A stretch of 64,000 nucleotides of DNA from ZC4RG30 sp964417875. Its GTDB lineage: Bacteria > Pseudomonadota > Gammaproteobacteria > Steroidobacterales > Steroidobacteraceae. The position numbers and the translations under genes are program-made. Numbering within the stretch: position 1 is the first letter of the stretch; each line of letters begins with the position of its first letter. Of the stretch, positions 44,558 to 52,463 are shown piece by piece. The stretch spans positions 42,068-106,067 of the forward strand of contig CAYQJU010000003.1 of NCBI GenBank assembly GCA_964417875.1. Direction: 5' to 3'. The notes under the pieces were generated by a model. That model was not told where the DNA came from and ran no database searches. It saw only the letters and a program-made list of their open reading frames with translations.

Positions 44558-45046
44558 CTAGCGCCGCACGTCCAGCAGTTCCACCTCAAACACCAGTGAG
44601 GCGCCGGGCGGGATCACCTCGCCGGCCCCGGCTTCGCCATAGCCCATGTAGGCCGGCACCCGCAGTTCGCGCCTGCCGCCCGGGCGCATGCCGGCCACGC
44701 CCTCGTCCCAGCCGCGGATGACGCGGCCGGTGCCCAGCCGGAACACGAACGGCTGGCCGCGCACGTGGGAACTGTCGAACTGCGCGCCGCGCAGGTTCGC
44801 CGCGTTCTCGTCGTAGAGCCAGCCGGTGTAGTGCACGCTGACCTCGTCGCCCGCGGCAGCCGGCGAGCCTTCGCCCTCGACCAGGTCGATGCGCTGGAGT
44901 TCGGCGACATCGCCGCCCGTGTACGGCGGCGGTCCTCCGCAGGCGGCGAGCAGGCACAGCGCGGGGGCTGCGATGGCGGCGGGGAGGAAGCGGCGGGTCT
45001 GCACTCCAACCCGACTTGAGCATGCGCGCGTCCTTCGGATCGTCAT
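44558..45046 (-). CDS. FKBP-type peptidyl-prolyl cis-trans isomerase, lipoprotein
   Basis: Product of 162 residues: basic n-region, hydrophobic segment and lipobox (LCLLAACGG), then a single FKBP domain: VSVHYTGWLYDENAANLRGA, FDSSHVRGQPFVFRLGTGRV, IRGWDEGVAGMRPGGRRELR, VPAYMGYGEAGAGEVIPPGA, LVFEVELLDV. The active-site residues expected for isomerase activity (Tyr, Phe, Asp, Trp of the pocket) are present. It probably acts as an envelope-anchored folding catalyst. AGGGAGG supports the ATG at 45046. Confidence 0.9.
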   Translation of the reverse strand: MTIRRTRACSSRVGVQTRRFLPAAIAAPALCLLAACGGPPPYTGGDVAELQRIDLVEGEGSPAAAGDEVSVHYTGWLYDENAANLRGAQFDSSHVRGQPFVFRLGTGRVIRGWDEGVAGMRPGGRRELRVPAYMGYGEAGAGEVIPPGASLVFEVELLDVRR

Positions 45047-45079
45047 CCGGATGCCTCCCTGTATCCAGAACTGAGTCGG

Positions 45080-46006
45080 TCAGGGCGTCGGCGTTCCCGG
45101 CCTCACCGGCCAGCCGCCCAGCTCCAGCTCGGGCGGGAAGAGGCGGATGTACGCCTCCACCATGTGGATCTGGCCGTCGTAGACCTTGAAGAACTCCCAG
45201 GCGGTCAGCTTGTCCGAGCCCGGGCCGCGCTGGTTCCAGGAGAGCCGCATCATCACGATGCCCATGCGCTCGTCCACGATCACGTCGCGCAGCGTGACAT
45301 CGCCCAGGCGCTCGAAGATGGCGAGCGACTGGTTGCCGATGTCGTTGCAGCCCGGGTTGAACGTGCAGCCGGGCCCCGCCATCAGCGCGCCGTTCTCGAT
45401 GCGATAGGCGTCCTTCGAGAACGGCGTGCCCACCGAGTTGAAGGTCTTCGCCGAGTTCAGGCCGCGCGGGTAGTGCAGGGCGATGTCGATCGCCTGCTCG
45501 CGCGTCGCGAGCTGCCAGGGCTTCGGCGCGATGTTCATCGCGAGCGCCGGGGCGCCGCTGTAGGTGTCGAGGGTGAAGATCATGCCGTCGGCGCGGCTGC
45601 GCGTCGCAACGAGCTCGAGCTCACCAATCCGCGCGTCGCCGTCGGCCTTCACGCGCACGACGAGGATGATCGGAGCGCCGGCCTCCTCGACCATCGCGCC
45701 GGTGACGATCTGGCCGGCGCGCTCATCGATGATGTCCTGGCGGTAGCCGCGGAGCTTCGTGACCGAGCGGGTGAGGGCGACCGTGTCGAGTGTCCTCTCG
45801 ATGGCGTCCTCGGTGATGCGGACGTTGGTGGCGACCGGGAGCTTCGCAGTGGTGTCGTCGACGAAGGAGTGGAGCACTTCGGTGACGAGGCTGCGGAGGC
45901 ACTCGCGGTCGCAGGCGGGAGCTTCTGGCGCCGGCGACTTCGCGGCCGAAGCGGCCAGGGCGCCAGAAGACAGCACGAACAGGCACAGCGCGGCGACGGA
46001 TCTCAT
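45080..46006 (-). CDS. secreted protein, DUF8021-like
   Basis: Product of 308 residues with a signal peptide (about 1-21). The mature part begins CDRECLRSLVTEVLHSFVDD, then LPVATNVRITEDAIERTLDT and a GQIVTGAMVEEAGAPIILVV segment followed by DARIGELELVATRSRA. This order (CxxxC, SnoaL-like helical segment, T-E-N/D motif, then strand pattern) resembles DUF8021 proteins; a C-terminal NTF2-like strand set follows (MRLSWNQRGPGSDKLTAWEF). Two more cysteines lie in GPGCTFNPGCND. Function unknown. GGGGGA precedes the start. Confidence 0.6.
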   Translation of the reverse strand: MRSVAALCLFVLSSGALAASAAKSPAPEAPACDRECLRSLVTEVLHSFVDDTTAKLPVATNVRITEDAIERTLDTVALTRSVTKLRGYRQDIIDERAGQIVTGAMVEEAGAPIILVVRVKADGDARIGELELVATRSRADGMIFTLDTYSGAPALAMNIAPKPWQLATREQAIDIALHYPRGLNSAKTFNSVGTPFSKDAYRIENGALMAGPGCTFNPGCNDIGNQSLAIFERLGDVTLRDVIVDERMGIVMMRLSWNQRGPGSDKLTAWEFFKVYDGQIHMVEAYIRLFPPELELGGWPVRPGTPTP

Positions 46007-46195
46007 GCGATTCCCCCAGGTTGTGGCTGCGAGGGTACACCGCGGCCGGGGCCACGGGGCAATGACTGACAGCCGTCAGTGCACCGCTGCGGCAGGCTTC
46101 CTCCCCGCTCGATCAAAGACCTCCATGACCCGCAGCCCCGTCGATACGCGCGCGAGCGACCCTTCACCGTGGCGCGCGCCCGCGACTACCTGGGG

Positions 46196-46624
46196 TCATA
46201 TCGTGATCAGGTGCCGCGGTTCTGCGCCGAGAACGAGGCTCATATCGACCTTCCGGTCCAGCGTCACGAAGGCGCCGTCATGATGAACGGCCAAGGCCAG
46301 CAGGTAGGCGTCGGTGATCTGGCGAGAGGACAGCCAACGCGACTTCCGAAACCTTGAATCGTCCAGCACGGAGATCTCGTCCGGCCAGAATTCGTGGAAG
46401 CGTGTGGTGGTGGCTTCCTGCAGGCGTGCCGCGATTGTCGGAACAGGCTTCCCGCGCGGATAGGCATCGGCGGACATGATTCGCAGGCAACCGTTCTGGG
46501 TGAGCGGACATGACGCCCAGCCCTTGTCGATGTGGGCGCTGAGCCACCCGGTTGCTGCCGCGTGATGCACATGACCGCCGTCGAGCAGCGCGATCAGCAC
46601 GTTCACGTCCAGCAGCGCGCGCAT
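46196..46624 (-). CDS. PIN-domain toxin, VapC family
   Basis: Ribonuclease of 142 residues with the PIN acidic quartet: LLDVNVLIALLDGGH (first Asp), the conserved T/N segment CPLTQNGCLRIM, ITDAYLLALAVHHDGAFVTL with Asp, and LDRKVDMS. VapC toxins cleave tRNA or rRNA and are neutralised by the upstream antitoxin. The ATG overlaps the antitoxin stop by one base (TGATG), the usual coupled arrangement. Confidence 0.87.
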   Translation of the reverse strand: MRALLDVNVLIALLDGGHVHHAAATGWLSAHIDKGWASCPLTQNGCLRIMSADAYPRGKPVPTIAARLQEATTTRFHEFWPDEISVLDDSRFRKSRWLSSRQITDAYLLALAVHHDGAFVTLDRKVDMSLVLGAEPRHLITI

Positions 46625-46866
46625 CAGATGCCGAGGTCTTCCCGCAGGCGATTCACTTCATCGTCGGTTACGTGGGGTTCATCCGCCGTCGCCGGGAAGG
46701 GGCGGAACCCGTAGCTGGCGGCTGGCTCTTTCACGGCAGCGGCAGTCTGGGTCAGCGCACGGCGGATGAGCTCCGAGGCGACTGTTCCTGCGGATTTCCG
46801 TTCGCGACGGGCGATCTCCTTGATCGCCTCCAGCACGGGTTCGTCCAAGTCCAATGTGGTTCGCAT
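46624..46866 (-). CDS. ribbon-helix-helix antitoxin, VapB-type
   Basis: Product of 80 residues. The N-terminal ribbon-helix-helix (MRTTLDLDEPVLEAIKEIAR then SAGTVASELIRRALTQ) binds DNA; the C-terminal tail (PFPATADEPHVTDDEVNRLR) would wrap the PIN toxin. I take the ATG at 46866; a GTG one codon earlier is possible. Repeated GATGCG steps cover the start region and could be the operator. Confidence 0.83.
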   Translation of the reverse strand: MRTTLDLDEPVLEAIKEIARRERKSAGTVASELIRRALTQTAAAVKEPAASYGFRPFPATADEPHVTDDEVNRLREDLGI

Positions 46867-46888
46867 CACCGCATCATCGCATCAGATG
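46862..46888 (-). promoter_or_regulatory. possible vapBC operator, GATGCG direct repeats
   Basis: On the minus strand the sequence reads TGATGCGATGATGCGGTGAT then GCG, i.e. three GATGCG units spaced 9-10 bases apart, overlapping the antitoxin start. RHH antitoxins bind tandem short repeats to autoregulate; the assignment is inferred. Confidence 0.35.
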
Positions 46889-47522
46889 CAGACTGGTGCA
46901 ACAGTGGGAGGTCCGACCTGCTCAATCACTCCGGCGTCCACCTGCAGGTCGACGATCCGCGCGTGCAGTCCGGCGACACCCTGATCAGTGGCGACATCCT
47001 GCATCGGGAACTGCGTCCCGGCCTCAGCCTGCACCGCACCGATGGTTGGAGGCGCACGCCTTCCGCGTTGCCGCCCGCCAGGAAGCCCGCCTGTCGTGCA
47101 TCTTCTTTGTCGAGGGGAATGTGGCCGCGCGTTTCGGCAGCCGGGAGCTGCGGCTGCAGGCGCGCGGGCCGCGGACACCCGGTCCGCAACTGGCCGCGCT
47201 GGTGCAGGATGTGTTCGAACCGACGATGCCCGTGCCGGAGCTGCTCGACCTGTACCCGGAAGGCCGCGCCGTCTCGATCGTTGCCGAGACCTATGGCCGC
47301 CATGCTGAACACCAGCCGCGGCCGCGATGCCGGCAGCGCCGACCCGCGGCGCCATGACCGGATCCGCCTGCAGCGCGCCCGCGAATGGATCGCCAGCCAC
47401 CTGCACCAGCCGCTGACCGTGGCCGCCATCGCGCGCGCCGCCGGTGCCAGCCCGAGCGCGCTGCAGCGTCTGTTCCAGCGAGTGGAAGGCCAGAGCCTGT
47501 TCGAGCATGTGCGTCGCCTGCG

Positions 47523-47577
47523 GCTGGAGCAGGCGCGGCTGGCGCTGCGCAGCGGCGCCTTGAGTGTGCAGGAGGCG
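47523..47577 (+). repeat. 55-base duplicate on the left side of the gap
   Basis: Identical to 47678-47732. The exact length of 55 and the position at both edges of a 100-N spacer indicate overlapping contig ends, not a biological repeat. Confidence 0.9.
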
Positions 47578-47677
47578 NNNNNNNNNNNNNNNNNNNNNNN
47601 NNNNNNNNNNNNNNNNNNNNNNNNNNNNNNNNNNNNNNNNNNNNNNNNNNNNNNNNNNNNNNNNNNNNNNNNNNNNN
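47578..47677. other. assembly gap (100 N)
   Basis: Exactly 100 unknown bases, the conventional placeholder for a gap of unknown size. The flanking 55-base identity suggests the true gap is zero or negative. Confidence 0.98.
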
Positions 47678-47732
47678 GCTGGAGCAGGCGCGGCTGGCGC
47701 TGCGCAGCGGCGCCTTGAGTGTGCAGGAGGCG
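47678..47732 (+). repeat. 55-base duplicate on the right side of the gap
   Basis: Second copy of 47523-47577, starting at the first base after the N run. Confidence 0.9.
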
Positions 47733-47914
47733 GGCGCGCAGGCCGGCTATACGAGCGCCGCCAACTTCGCCACGGCCTTCAGGCGGCAGTTCGGCTGCGC
47801 GCCGCGCGAGGTGCGCGCACGTCAGCACTGCAAGGGATCGGATCAGCGCTGAGATTGCACATCGCGATCCATCGTCGTTAACCTCGGCCTTTGCGTTCAC
47901 TGGTCAATGCATCC

Positions 47915-48313
47915 ATGAAACCCGCATATTTCATCGCGGCCGCGGCTCTCATCCCGACGCTCGCGGCCGCCGCCGATTTTTCTGGTACCTGGACGCTCGA
48001 AAACACCTTCAATGGCAGCGTCTCGGCCATCCATTGCACGCTCGTGCAATCAGGTGACGCATTGTCCGGAAGCTGCAAGCCCGACCTGCCGAGCATGGAG
48101 GCGTCGAAGCTGTCCGGTACCGTGAAGGGATCCACTGCGAAGTGGGGCTATGACCTCGTCTTCAATGGCCGGCCTGCCCGCGTCGACTACGAAGTCACGC
48201 TGTCCGTCGACGGAACGCTGACCGGGAAATTGCTGCGCAACGGCAGCGATTCGCCCATCACAGGCACGCGGCAACGCTCGATCACGGAAAACAACAAATC
48301 CGCAATGCCATGA
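47915..48313 (+). CDS. small secreted protein
   Basis: Product of 132 residues with a signal peptide (about 1-19, ending LAAAA). The mature part is beta-rich: DFSGTWTLENTFNGSVSAIH, CTLVQSGDALSGSCKPDLPS, LSGTVKGSTAKWGYDLVFNG, SVDGTLTGKLLRNGSDSPIT. The pattern (FSGTW at the start, repeated L-x-G strands) is typical of small lipocalin-like or META-like barrels often annotated only as hypothetical. Two cysteines could form a disulfide. No strong ribosome-binding site is visible before this ATG; a start at 47891 is the alternative. Confidence 0.55.
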   Translation: MKPAYFIAAAALIPTLAAAADFSGTWTLENTFNGSVSAIHCTLVQSGDALSGSCKPDLPSMEASKLSGTVKGSTAKWGYDLVFNGRPARVDYEVTLSVDGTLTGKLLRNGSDSPITGTRQRSITENNKSAMP

Positions 48314-48356
48314 TGCCCTGACTGCATTCGCGGCCTTGCCCAGCCTGCAGGTGCGG

Positions 48357-49571
48357 CTAAGCAGGCCTGGATGGCTGTTCCTGGATCCATCGCAGCACTT
48401 CCGCTGCCTTGCTGGTCGCCTTTTTCATGGCGCGCCGCATCCACCAAAAGCCGATCAGCCAGCCCAGGCCCACGGTGAGGAAGCCGCTGATGATCACCAG
48501 CGGCAATGCCACCGGTCCGGTCACGGGTACCAGCCGGCCATGAACGAAGGCCACGTTGTGCCATGACTTTCCGGTGGTGCGATTGGCAATCAGCACCAGG
48601 TCCGAATCCTTGTTTTTCCGACGCAATGAAAATGCATGCAGCACGTCGCCGGGCTGCACGCTGATGTCCCAGTTCCGCAGCTTCAGGTCGTGCGGCTTGC
48701 CATCCGCATCCGCGCAACGGATCTCCCAATGGATGATTTCGCGGAAGCTCCGGTGCACCGTGTCTGGTCCGCTCTCGTTCCGGACACGCGTTTCATCCAC
48801 AACCGTCTGCATGTGCCGGTTGCAGGCCTGCACCAGGCCGCCGCTTGCATGGATGGACCAGGTGGCGGCGCCCAGTTGTACTTCCCCGGCATGTGGACCC
48901 GGTTGCCACTGGATGCGTGCCAGGCTGCGCAGCATCCAGACGATCATCGCCACGCCCAGCGCAGGCAACGTGATCAGCAGCGCGAGGGTTAGCGCATGCC
49001 GCCGCAGAGCTTCACCGTCGCGCCGTTCCGAGGCGGCTTGTGCGATCTCCCGTTCCTGGTCGGTTGCAGCAGCGCGCTGTGCACGCGCCTGCTGTTCGTT
49101 CTCATAGGCTGCCCGTGCCGCCGGTCCGAGCAGCGCGGCGAATTCCGCTTCGCGCAGCGGCTCATCGAGCGCGGGAAAGTTGCTGTCGGCCTCACCGGTG
49201 AGCGGGTGTATCCCGCTGCGCCGGTTGCCGCACATGCGTTCCCACTCGCGCTGGTTTTCAGCGTCGGCCAGGGGCTTGACGGTTTCATTGAAGCGTCGCC
49301 GAAGCTCACCGATCCCGGCCCGATAGCTTTCGGCCAGCGCGGCCATCTGCGGGGTCGGATTGAAGCGGAATGCGGCCGGCATATCGGCGCCGCGCTCGAG
49401 GCGGGTCAACGCGGCGCATTGCCGCCCCAGCGTCTGGGCAGTGTCCGCCCCCTGGATCTGTTGTTGCACGGCCTGCACCGATGGCATGTCGCGCAGCCAG
49501 TCGGGAGCGGTCTGCGCAGCGGCGTTCATTACAACGAGCAGGCCGAGGCCTGCTGCCAATGCTCTGATCAT
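48357..49571 (-). CDS. membrane protein with periplasmic helical domain, unknown function
   Basis: Product of 404 residues from the ATG at 49571, where the signal sequence begins (ALAAGLGLLVVMNAAAQ); the frame stays open upstream to 49898 without coding character. After the signal peptide comes a helical periplasmic part (MAALAESYRAGIGELRRRFN, AALLGPAARAAYENEQQARA), a first membrane helix (LTLALLITLPALGVAMIVWM, about 230), a beta-rich domain (ATWSIHASGGLVQACNRHMQ) and a second helix near the end (LPLVIISGFLTVGLGWLIGF). The central beta domain may bind or sense, but no family is recognised. Confidence 0.55.
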   Translation of the reverse strand: MIRALAAGLGLLVVMNAAAQTAPDWLRDMPSVQAVQQQIQGADTAQTLGRQCAALTRLERGADMPAAFRFNPTPQMAALAESYRAGIGELRRRFNETVKPLADAENQREWERMCGNRRSGIHPLTGEADSNFPALDEPLREAEFAALLGPAARAAYENEQQARAQRAAATDQEREIAQAASERRDGEALRRHALTLALLITLPALGVAMIVWMLRSLARIQWQPGPHAGEVQLGAATWSIHASGGLVQACNRHMQTVVDETRVRNESGPDTVHRSFREIIHWEIRCADADGKPHDLKLRNWDISVQPGDVLHAFSLRRKNKDSDLVLIANRTTGKSWHNVAFVHGRLVPVTGPVALPLVIISGFLTVGLGWLIGFWWMRRAMKKATSKAAEVLRWIQEQPSRPA

Positions 49572-49904
49572 GCGAACCCTGTTGTTCTTGTTTGGAGGCC
49601 ACAGAATATGAGCAGAGTCGCACGGTGCAAAGGGCGGAACCTGCATCTTTCGTTCGCTCGGCTCTCGTTTGAAACTCTTTCCGCCATGAGGCATCGGTGG
49701 CGCCGAAGGATTGTCACCGCTGGAGGGTCGGTTCCACCGCAAACTTCGGTTCGACCATTCGGGAACCCCCTTCGCAACCCCATGTATCGTGAGGAGTTTT
49801 CGGCAGGTTAGAAATTGGTTAGGGCTCCGTGAGGACTCGATGCTGCATGTTTGTTGCAGTGTCTGGCAGTCAGGAAACACCATTCGGGTGCAAGACATTT
49901 CTCC
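49572..49904. other. divergent intergenic region
   Basis: Separates the minus-strand membrane protein from the plus-strand lipoprotein. It is less GC-rich than its surroundings and must hold both promoters, but I see no pair of -35/-10 elements good enough to call, nor inverted repeats. Confidence 0.4.
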
Positions 49905-50393
49905 ATGTCCAGTGCCTTCTCGCCGCGCCGGCGATCGACCTGCTGCCTCGGTGTCGCAATCGCAGCCATGCTGCTGGCCGCCTGTGGTCGATCCGCAGCG
50001 CCAGCCATCGGCAGTGCGGTGACGCTGTCGACGCTTCCGCTTGAGCGCGGCTTTTATGTCGCAAGTGACACTGCCTGCGGTGCGGCTTCCAGCGCTACGC
50101 TGCTGCTATACCGTGGCGACGGCTTCAATGGCGCGCGTGACACCTGCGAATTCCAGTCGATCGAGCAGACCGGATCGAACAGCTACCGGGTGATCGAGCG
50201 CTGCCACGTCCTCCAGGAAGGACCGGATAACGCCACAACCGAGGCGGCCGACTGGACCCTTCCGGACGATGTCAGCTTTTTCTCGGCGAGCGAGACCGGC
50301 TGGCAGCGCAACTTCCGCCACTGCGACCAGTCCAGTCTGCCCGACCCCTGGCGGGACAACGACATCAGCCAGCTGATCGGGACACGTTCATGA
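49905..50393 (+). CDS. hypothetical lipoprotein
   Basis: Product of 162 residues from the ATG at 49905, which gives a proper lipoprotein signal (AIAAMLLAACGRS). The mature part (LERGFYVASDTACGAASSAT, GFNGARDTCEFQSIEQTGSN, ADWTLPDDVSFFSASETGWQ) contains three to four cysteines probably in disulfides. The family is not recognised. Its stop overlaps an ATG of the next gene (ATGA). Confidence 0.55.
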   Translation: MSSAFSPRRRSTCCLGVAIAAMLLAACGRSAAPAIGSAVTLSTLPLERGFYVASDTACGAASSATLLLYRGDGFNGARDTCEFQSIEQTGSNSYRVIERCHVLQEGPDNATTEAADWTLPDDVSFFSASETGWQRNFRHCDQSSLPDPWRDNDISQLIGTRS

Positions 50394-50419
50394 ATGCACC
50401 CCAAACAGAGGAACAGGCC

Positions 50420-51256
50420 ATGCATCACCGCAGTTCGCTCCACCGGCCCCGCCATCGTCTCGCTCGTGCCGCGGGAATCGCGCTGGTTCTGGGCGTCTGT
50501 GCCACCCCCGGATTCGCCGCGCCGGAATGGGACATGATGGGTCTCAAGCTCGGCATGACCGAGGCCGAAGTCCGGGCCGCATTCCAGGCCTACGACGCCA
50601 AGGGAAAGATCGTCGTGAGCAACTCGGCCTATTCCTACAGCGACAAGGTCAACCAGTTCTCGACGCCGCCGTTCCTCAACAGCATGGAGCTGCGCGTCAC
50701 GCGCCGGTCCATGGAAACGCCGTTCAAGGTGTGGTTCTCCGGCCCCGTCGGGGAGGTCCGTGCAATCGCGATCCTGCGACAGGAGTACAACATCCCCAAC
50801 CCCCCGACGGGCGAGCAGTTCATGCGCAGCCTGGCAGGCAAGTACCGCGAACCGACCACACACAACTCCGCCACCGTGCCAACTTGAGAGGAGGCGGGAA
50901 AGCCCTCCTGCATCTGGGTCAGCTACGGTGCGAACGGTCCCCGGCAAGTGGATTTCAATCCATTCTCGACGAACCTGAACCACATCCGGGATTTCTCGGA
51001 AGCCGTCGCGGAAATGGAAAGGCGGCAGGACGGTACGGGAGGTACCCGCGGCGTGTTCCCGGCAGACCTGACCACCTGCGGTGCCTTCATGTATTACACA
51101 GGCACCAACAACAATCCGGCCAGCCACTTCATCGCGGCGATGTTCGACGTCGGCGCCATCATCGCGACGCATCGCGAACGAAACGCCTGGGTCGATGGAC
51201 TGGAGGCAGAGGCCATCAGCAAGCGCGAAGGCCAGGCGCAGGCTCCGAGACTCTGA
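50420..51256 (+). pseudogene. secreted protein gene interrupted by an in-frame TGA
   Basis: Signal peptide (AAGIALVLGVCATPGFA) and mature start APEWDMMGLKLGMTEAEVRA, a segment seen in small secreted proteins with a SmpA/BamE-like GM-x-EV motif. The frame stops at TGA 50885-50887 after SATVPT, but the very same frame continues without shift: KPSCIWVSYGANGPRQVDFN, FPADLTTCGAFMYYTGTNNN, ending at 51256. One substitution therefore splits an otherwise intact gene of about 278 residues. The ATG at 50420 has GAGGAAC upstream; another in-frame ATG at 50390 overlaps the preceding stop. The truncated 155-residue product may still be secreted. Confidence 0.62.
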
Positions 51257-51259
51257 CGG

Positions 51260-51340
51260 ATGCCAGGGCGCGTCGACCTGCCGGCATCAGGCCTCTACGC
51301 GAACAGACCAGGCCGGGAGGGGCGTTTGAAAGTACTATCC
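51260..51340 (+). repeat. divergent IS91-type right end, copy 4
   Basis: Ends in the same TTTGAAAGTACTATCC as the other copies. The preceding 60 bases align with the copy 1 end with many changes (CTGCCGGCATCAGGCC against CTGCCGACATAAGGCC; TACGCGAACAG against TACGCGAAGCA), so it derives from a related but different element. Confidence 0.7.
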
Positions 51341-51344
51341 TCCA

Positions 51345-52442
51345 ATGGCTGCCTGGATGAAAAAGATCTCATGGGTCATCGTGGCTTCGATGCTGGGCGC
51401 CGCCCCCGTGGCGGCTCTCGCCGCGAACGCGAGTTCCGACGCGCCAGACATACGGGCGCCGCGGACGCAGACCGCCTCGGCCTGGCTGGATGTACCCGTC
51501 TATGTCGTGAGGATCTATGCCGAACGGTTCTTCGCCACGTTGAACGCCGAGTGCCCGCGGGCCGGCGTGGGGCGGGCGCCAGGTGCGCCGGCCGCCACGC
51601 TCTATGCATCGACGCCGACGATGGCTTTCAATCCCTCGTTCGGCGCGGTCGTCCAGGCGCTGAAGGCCAACGAGATCGCGCGACACTTCGGTCCGACGCA
51701 GGCCGAGGATGACGCTCGTGAATTGGCCAAGGCGTCGGGGTGCGACCGGGCGGTCCTCAGCCGCGTCACGTCAGAGATGTCTGCGGACCTGTCGGACCCG
51801 CAATGGCTCGGTCCCTCGGCTGACGTCCTGACGGCGCAGTGCAGGAGCCGCCCCAACCGGTGGGACGGTGATCTCTGCGACTGCGTAGGGAAGGCCCTCG
51901 ACATGGCGTCGACGCCACGCTCCCGGCAGCTGCTGATGAGCGATTTCTGGGGCTGGATGGAAAACCTGATCGACGGCGATTCGCGGCTTTACAACCTGTC
52001 CATGGTGGCATGCACGAAGACGGCCTTGCGAACCGATGACCGCAAGCCGTCCTATGTCCGCACCGAGAAGTTGCTGCAGTCGTCGTCGGAGGTCATCCGC
52101 ACGGCCTTGTCGACCATCATCCAGTTTGAGCGGATCACACTTCCCCGCGCGGTGACACGCCCGCTCCATGACCACGCGGCTCCCTTGTGGGCCGACCATG
52201 GGGAGCCCACCCGCTTGCTGGCGTGCTATTACGGAAGCAACAGCCAGTCCGCGGATACTTTCGTGGTGCTCTTCTGGCAGAACACGGTGTTTCTCTCGCG
52301 CGCCGACTTCGCCGCGATCTCACCCCGGCATCCCTTGATGCTCGTCTCCGAGACGGTCCGGAAGACATGCCCCGACATTGACGAGGCAAGGCAGATCCGG
52401 GCGGCGAACCATCAGGAAGCCAGGAATCTGGGATACCACTGA
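51345..52442 (+). CDS. secreted protein of unknown function, abutting an IS end
   Basis: Product of 365 residues with a signal peptide (SWVIVASMLGAAPVAALA). The mature chain has many cysteines (ECPRAG, SGCDRAV, QCRSRP, LCDCVG, ACTKTA, LACYYG, KTCPDI), suggesting several disulfides. No family recognised. The first possible ATG (51345) is only 4 bases after the IS91-type end and the next (51357) gives a more typical signal peptide (MKKISW); neither has a ribosome-binding site. The insertion probably removed the native promoter and perhaps some N-terminal codons, so expression is doubtful. Confidence 0.55.
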   Translation: MAAWMKKISWVIVASMLGAAPVAALAANASSDAPDIRAPRTQTASAWLDVPVYVVRIYAERFFATLNAECPRAGVGRAPGAPAATLYASTPTMAFNPSFGAVVQALKANEIARHFGPTQAEDDARELAKASGCDRAVLSRVTSEMSADLSDPQWLGPSADVLTAQCRSRPNRWDGDLCDCVGKALDMASTPRSRQLLMSDFWGWMENLIDGDSRLYNLSMVACTKTALRTDDRKPSYVRTEKLLQSSSEVIRTALSTIIQFERITLPRAVTRPLHDHAAPLWADHGEPTRLLACYYGSNSQSADTFVVLFWQNTVFLSRADFAAISPRHPLMLVSETVRKTCPDIDEARQIRAANHQEARNLGYH

Positions 52443-52463
52443 GGTACCCCACACCCCGCCGAG

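Larger units (their letters stand above)
46905..47852 (+). pseudogene. AraC-family regulator, frame-disrupted and crossing the assembly gap
   Basis: The N-terminal sensor part starts in one frame (NHSGVHLQVDDPRVQSGDTL, LHRELRPGLSLHRTDG), shifts near 47045 (EAHAFRVAARQEARLSCIFF, FEPTMPVPELLDLYPEGRA), shifts back near 47300, and continues into the AraC helix-turn-helix pair (WIASHLHQPLTVAAIARAAG, LFEHVRRLRLEQARLALRSG). After the N run the frame resumes GAQAGYTSAANFATAFRRQF and ends at 47852. If the duplicated 55 bases at the gap are collapsed, the C-terminal domain is continuous. No start codon is obvious at the 5' end. Two frameshifts may be true mutations or low-quality contig-end sequence. 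Confidence 0.65.

Noticed and set aside
46079..46357. Small plus-strand open frame before the vapC 3' end
   Set aside because: Overlaps vapC antisense, lacks a ribosome-binding site and shows no family pattern.
50885..50887. TGA as a selenocysteine codon
   Set aside because: No selenoprotein family resemblance or convincing SECIS-like hairpin right after the codon; a nonsense change is simpler.
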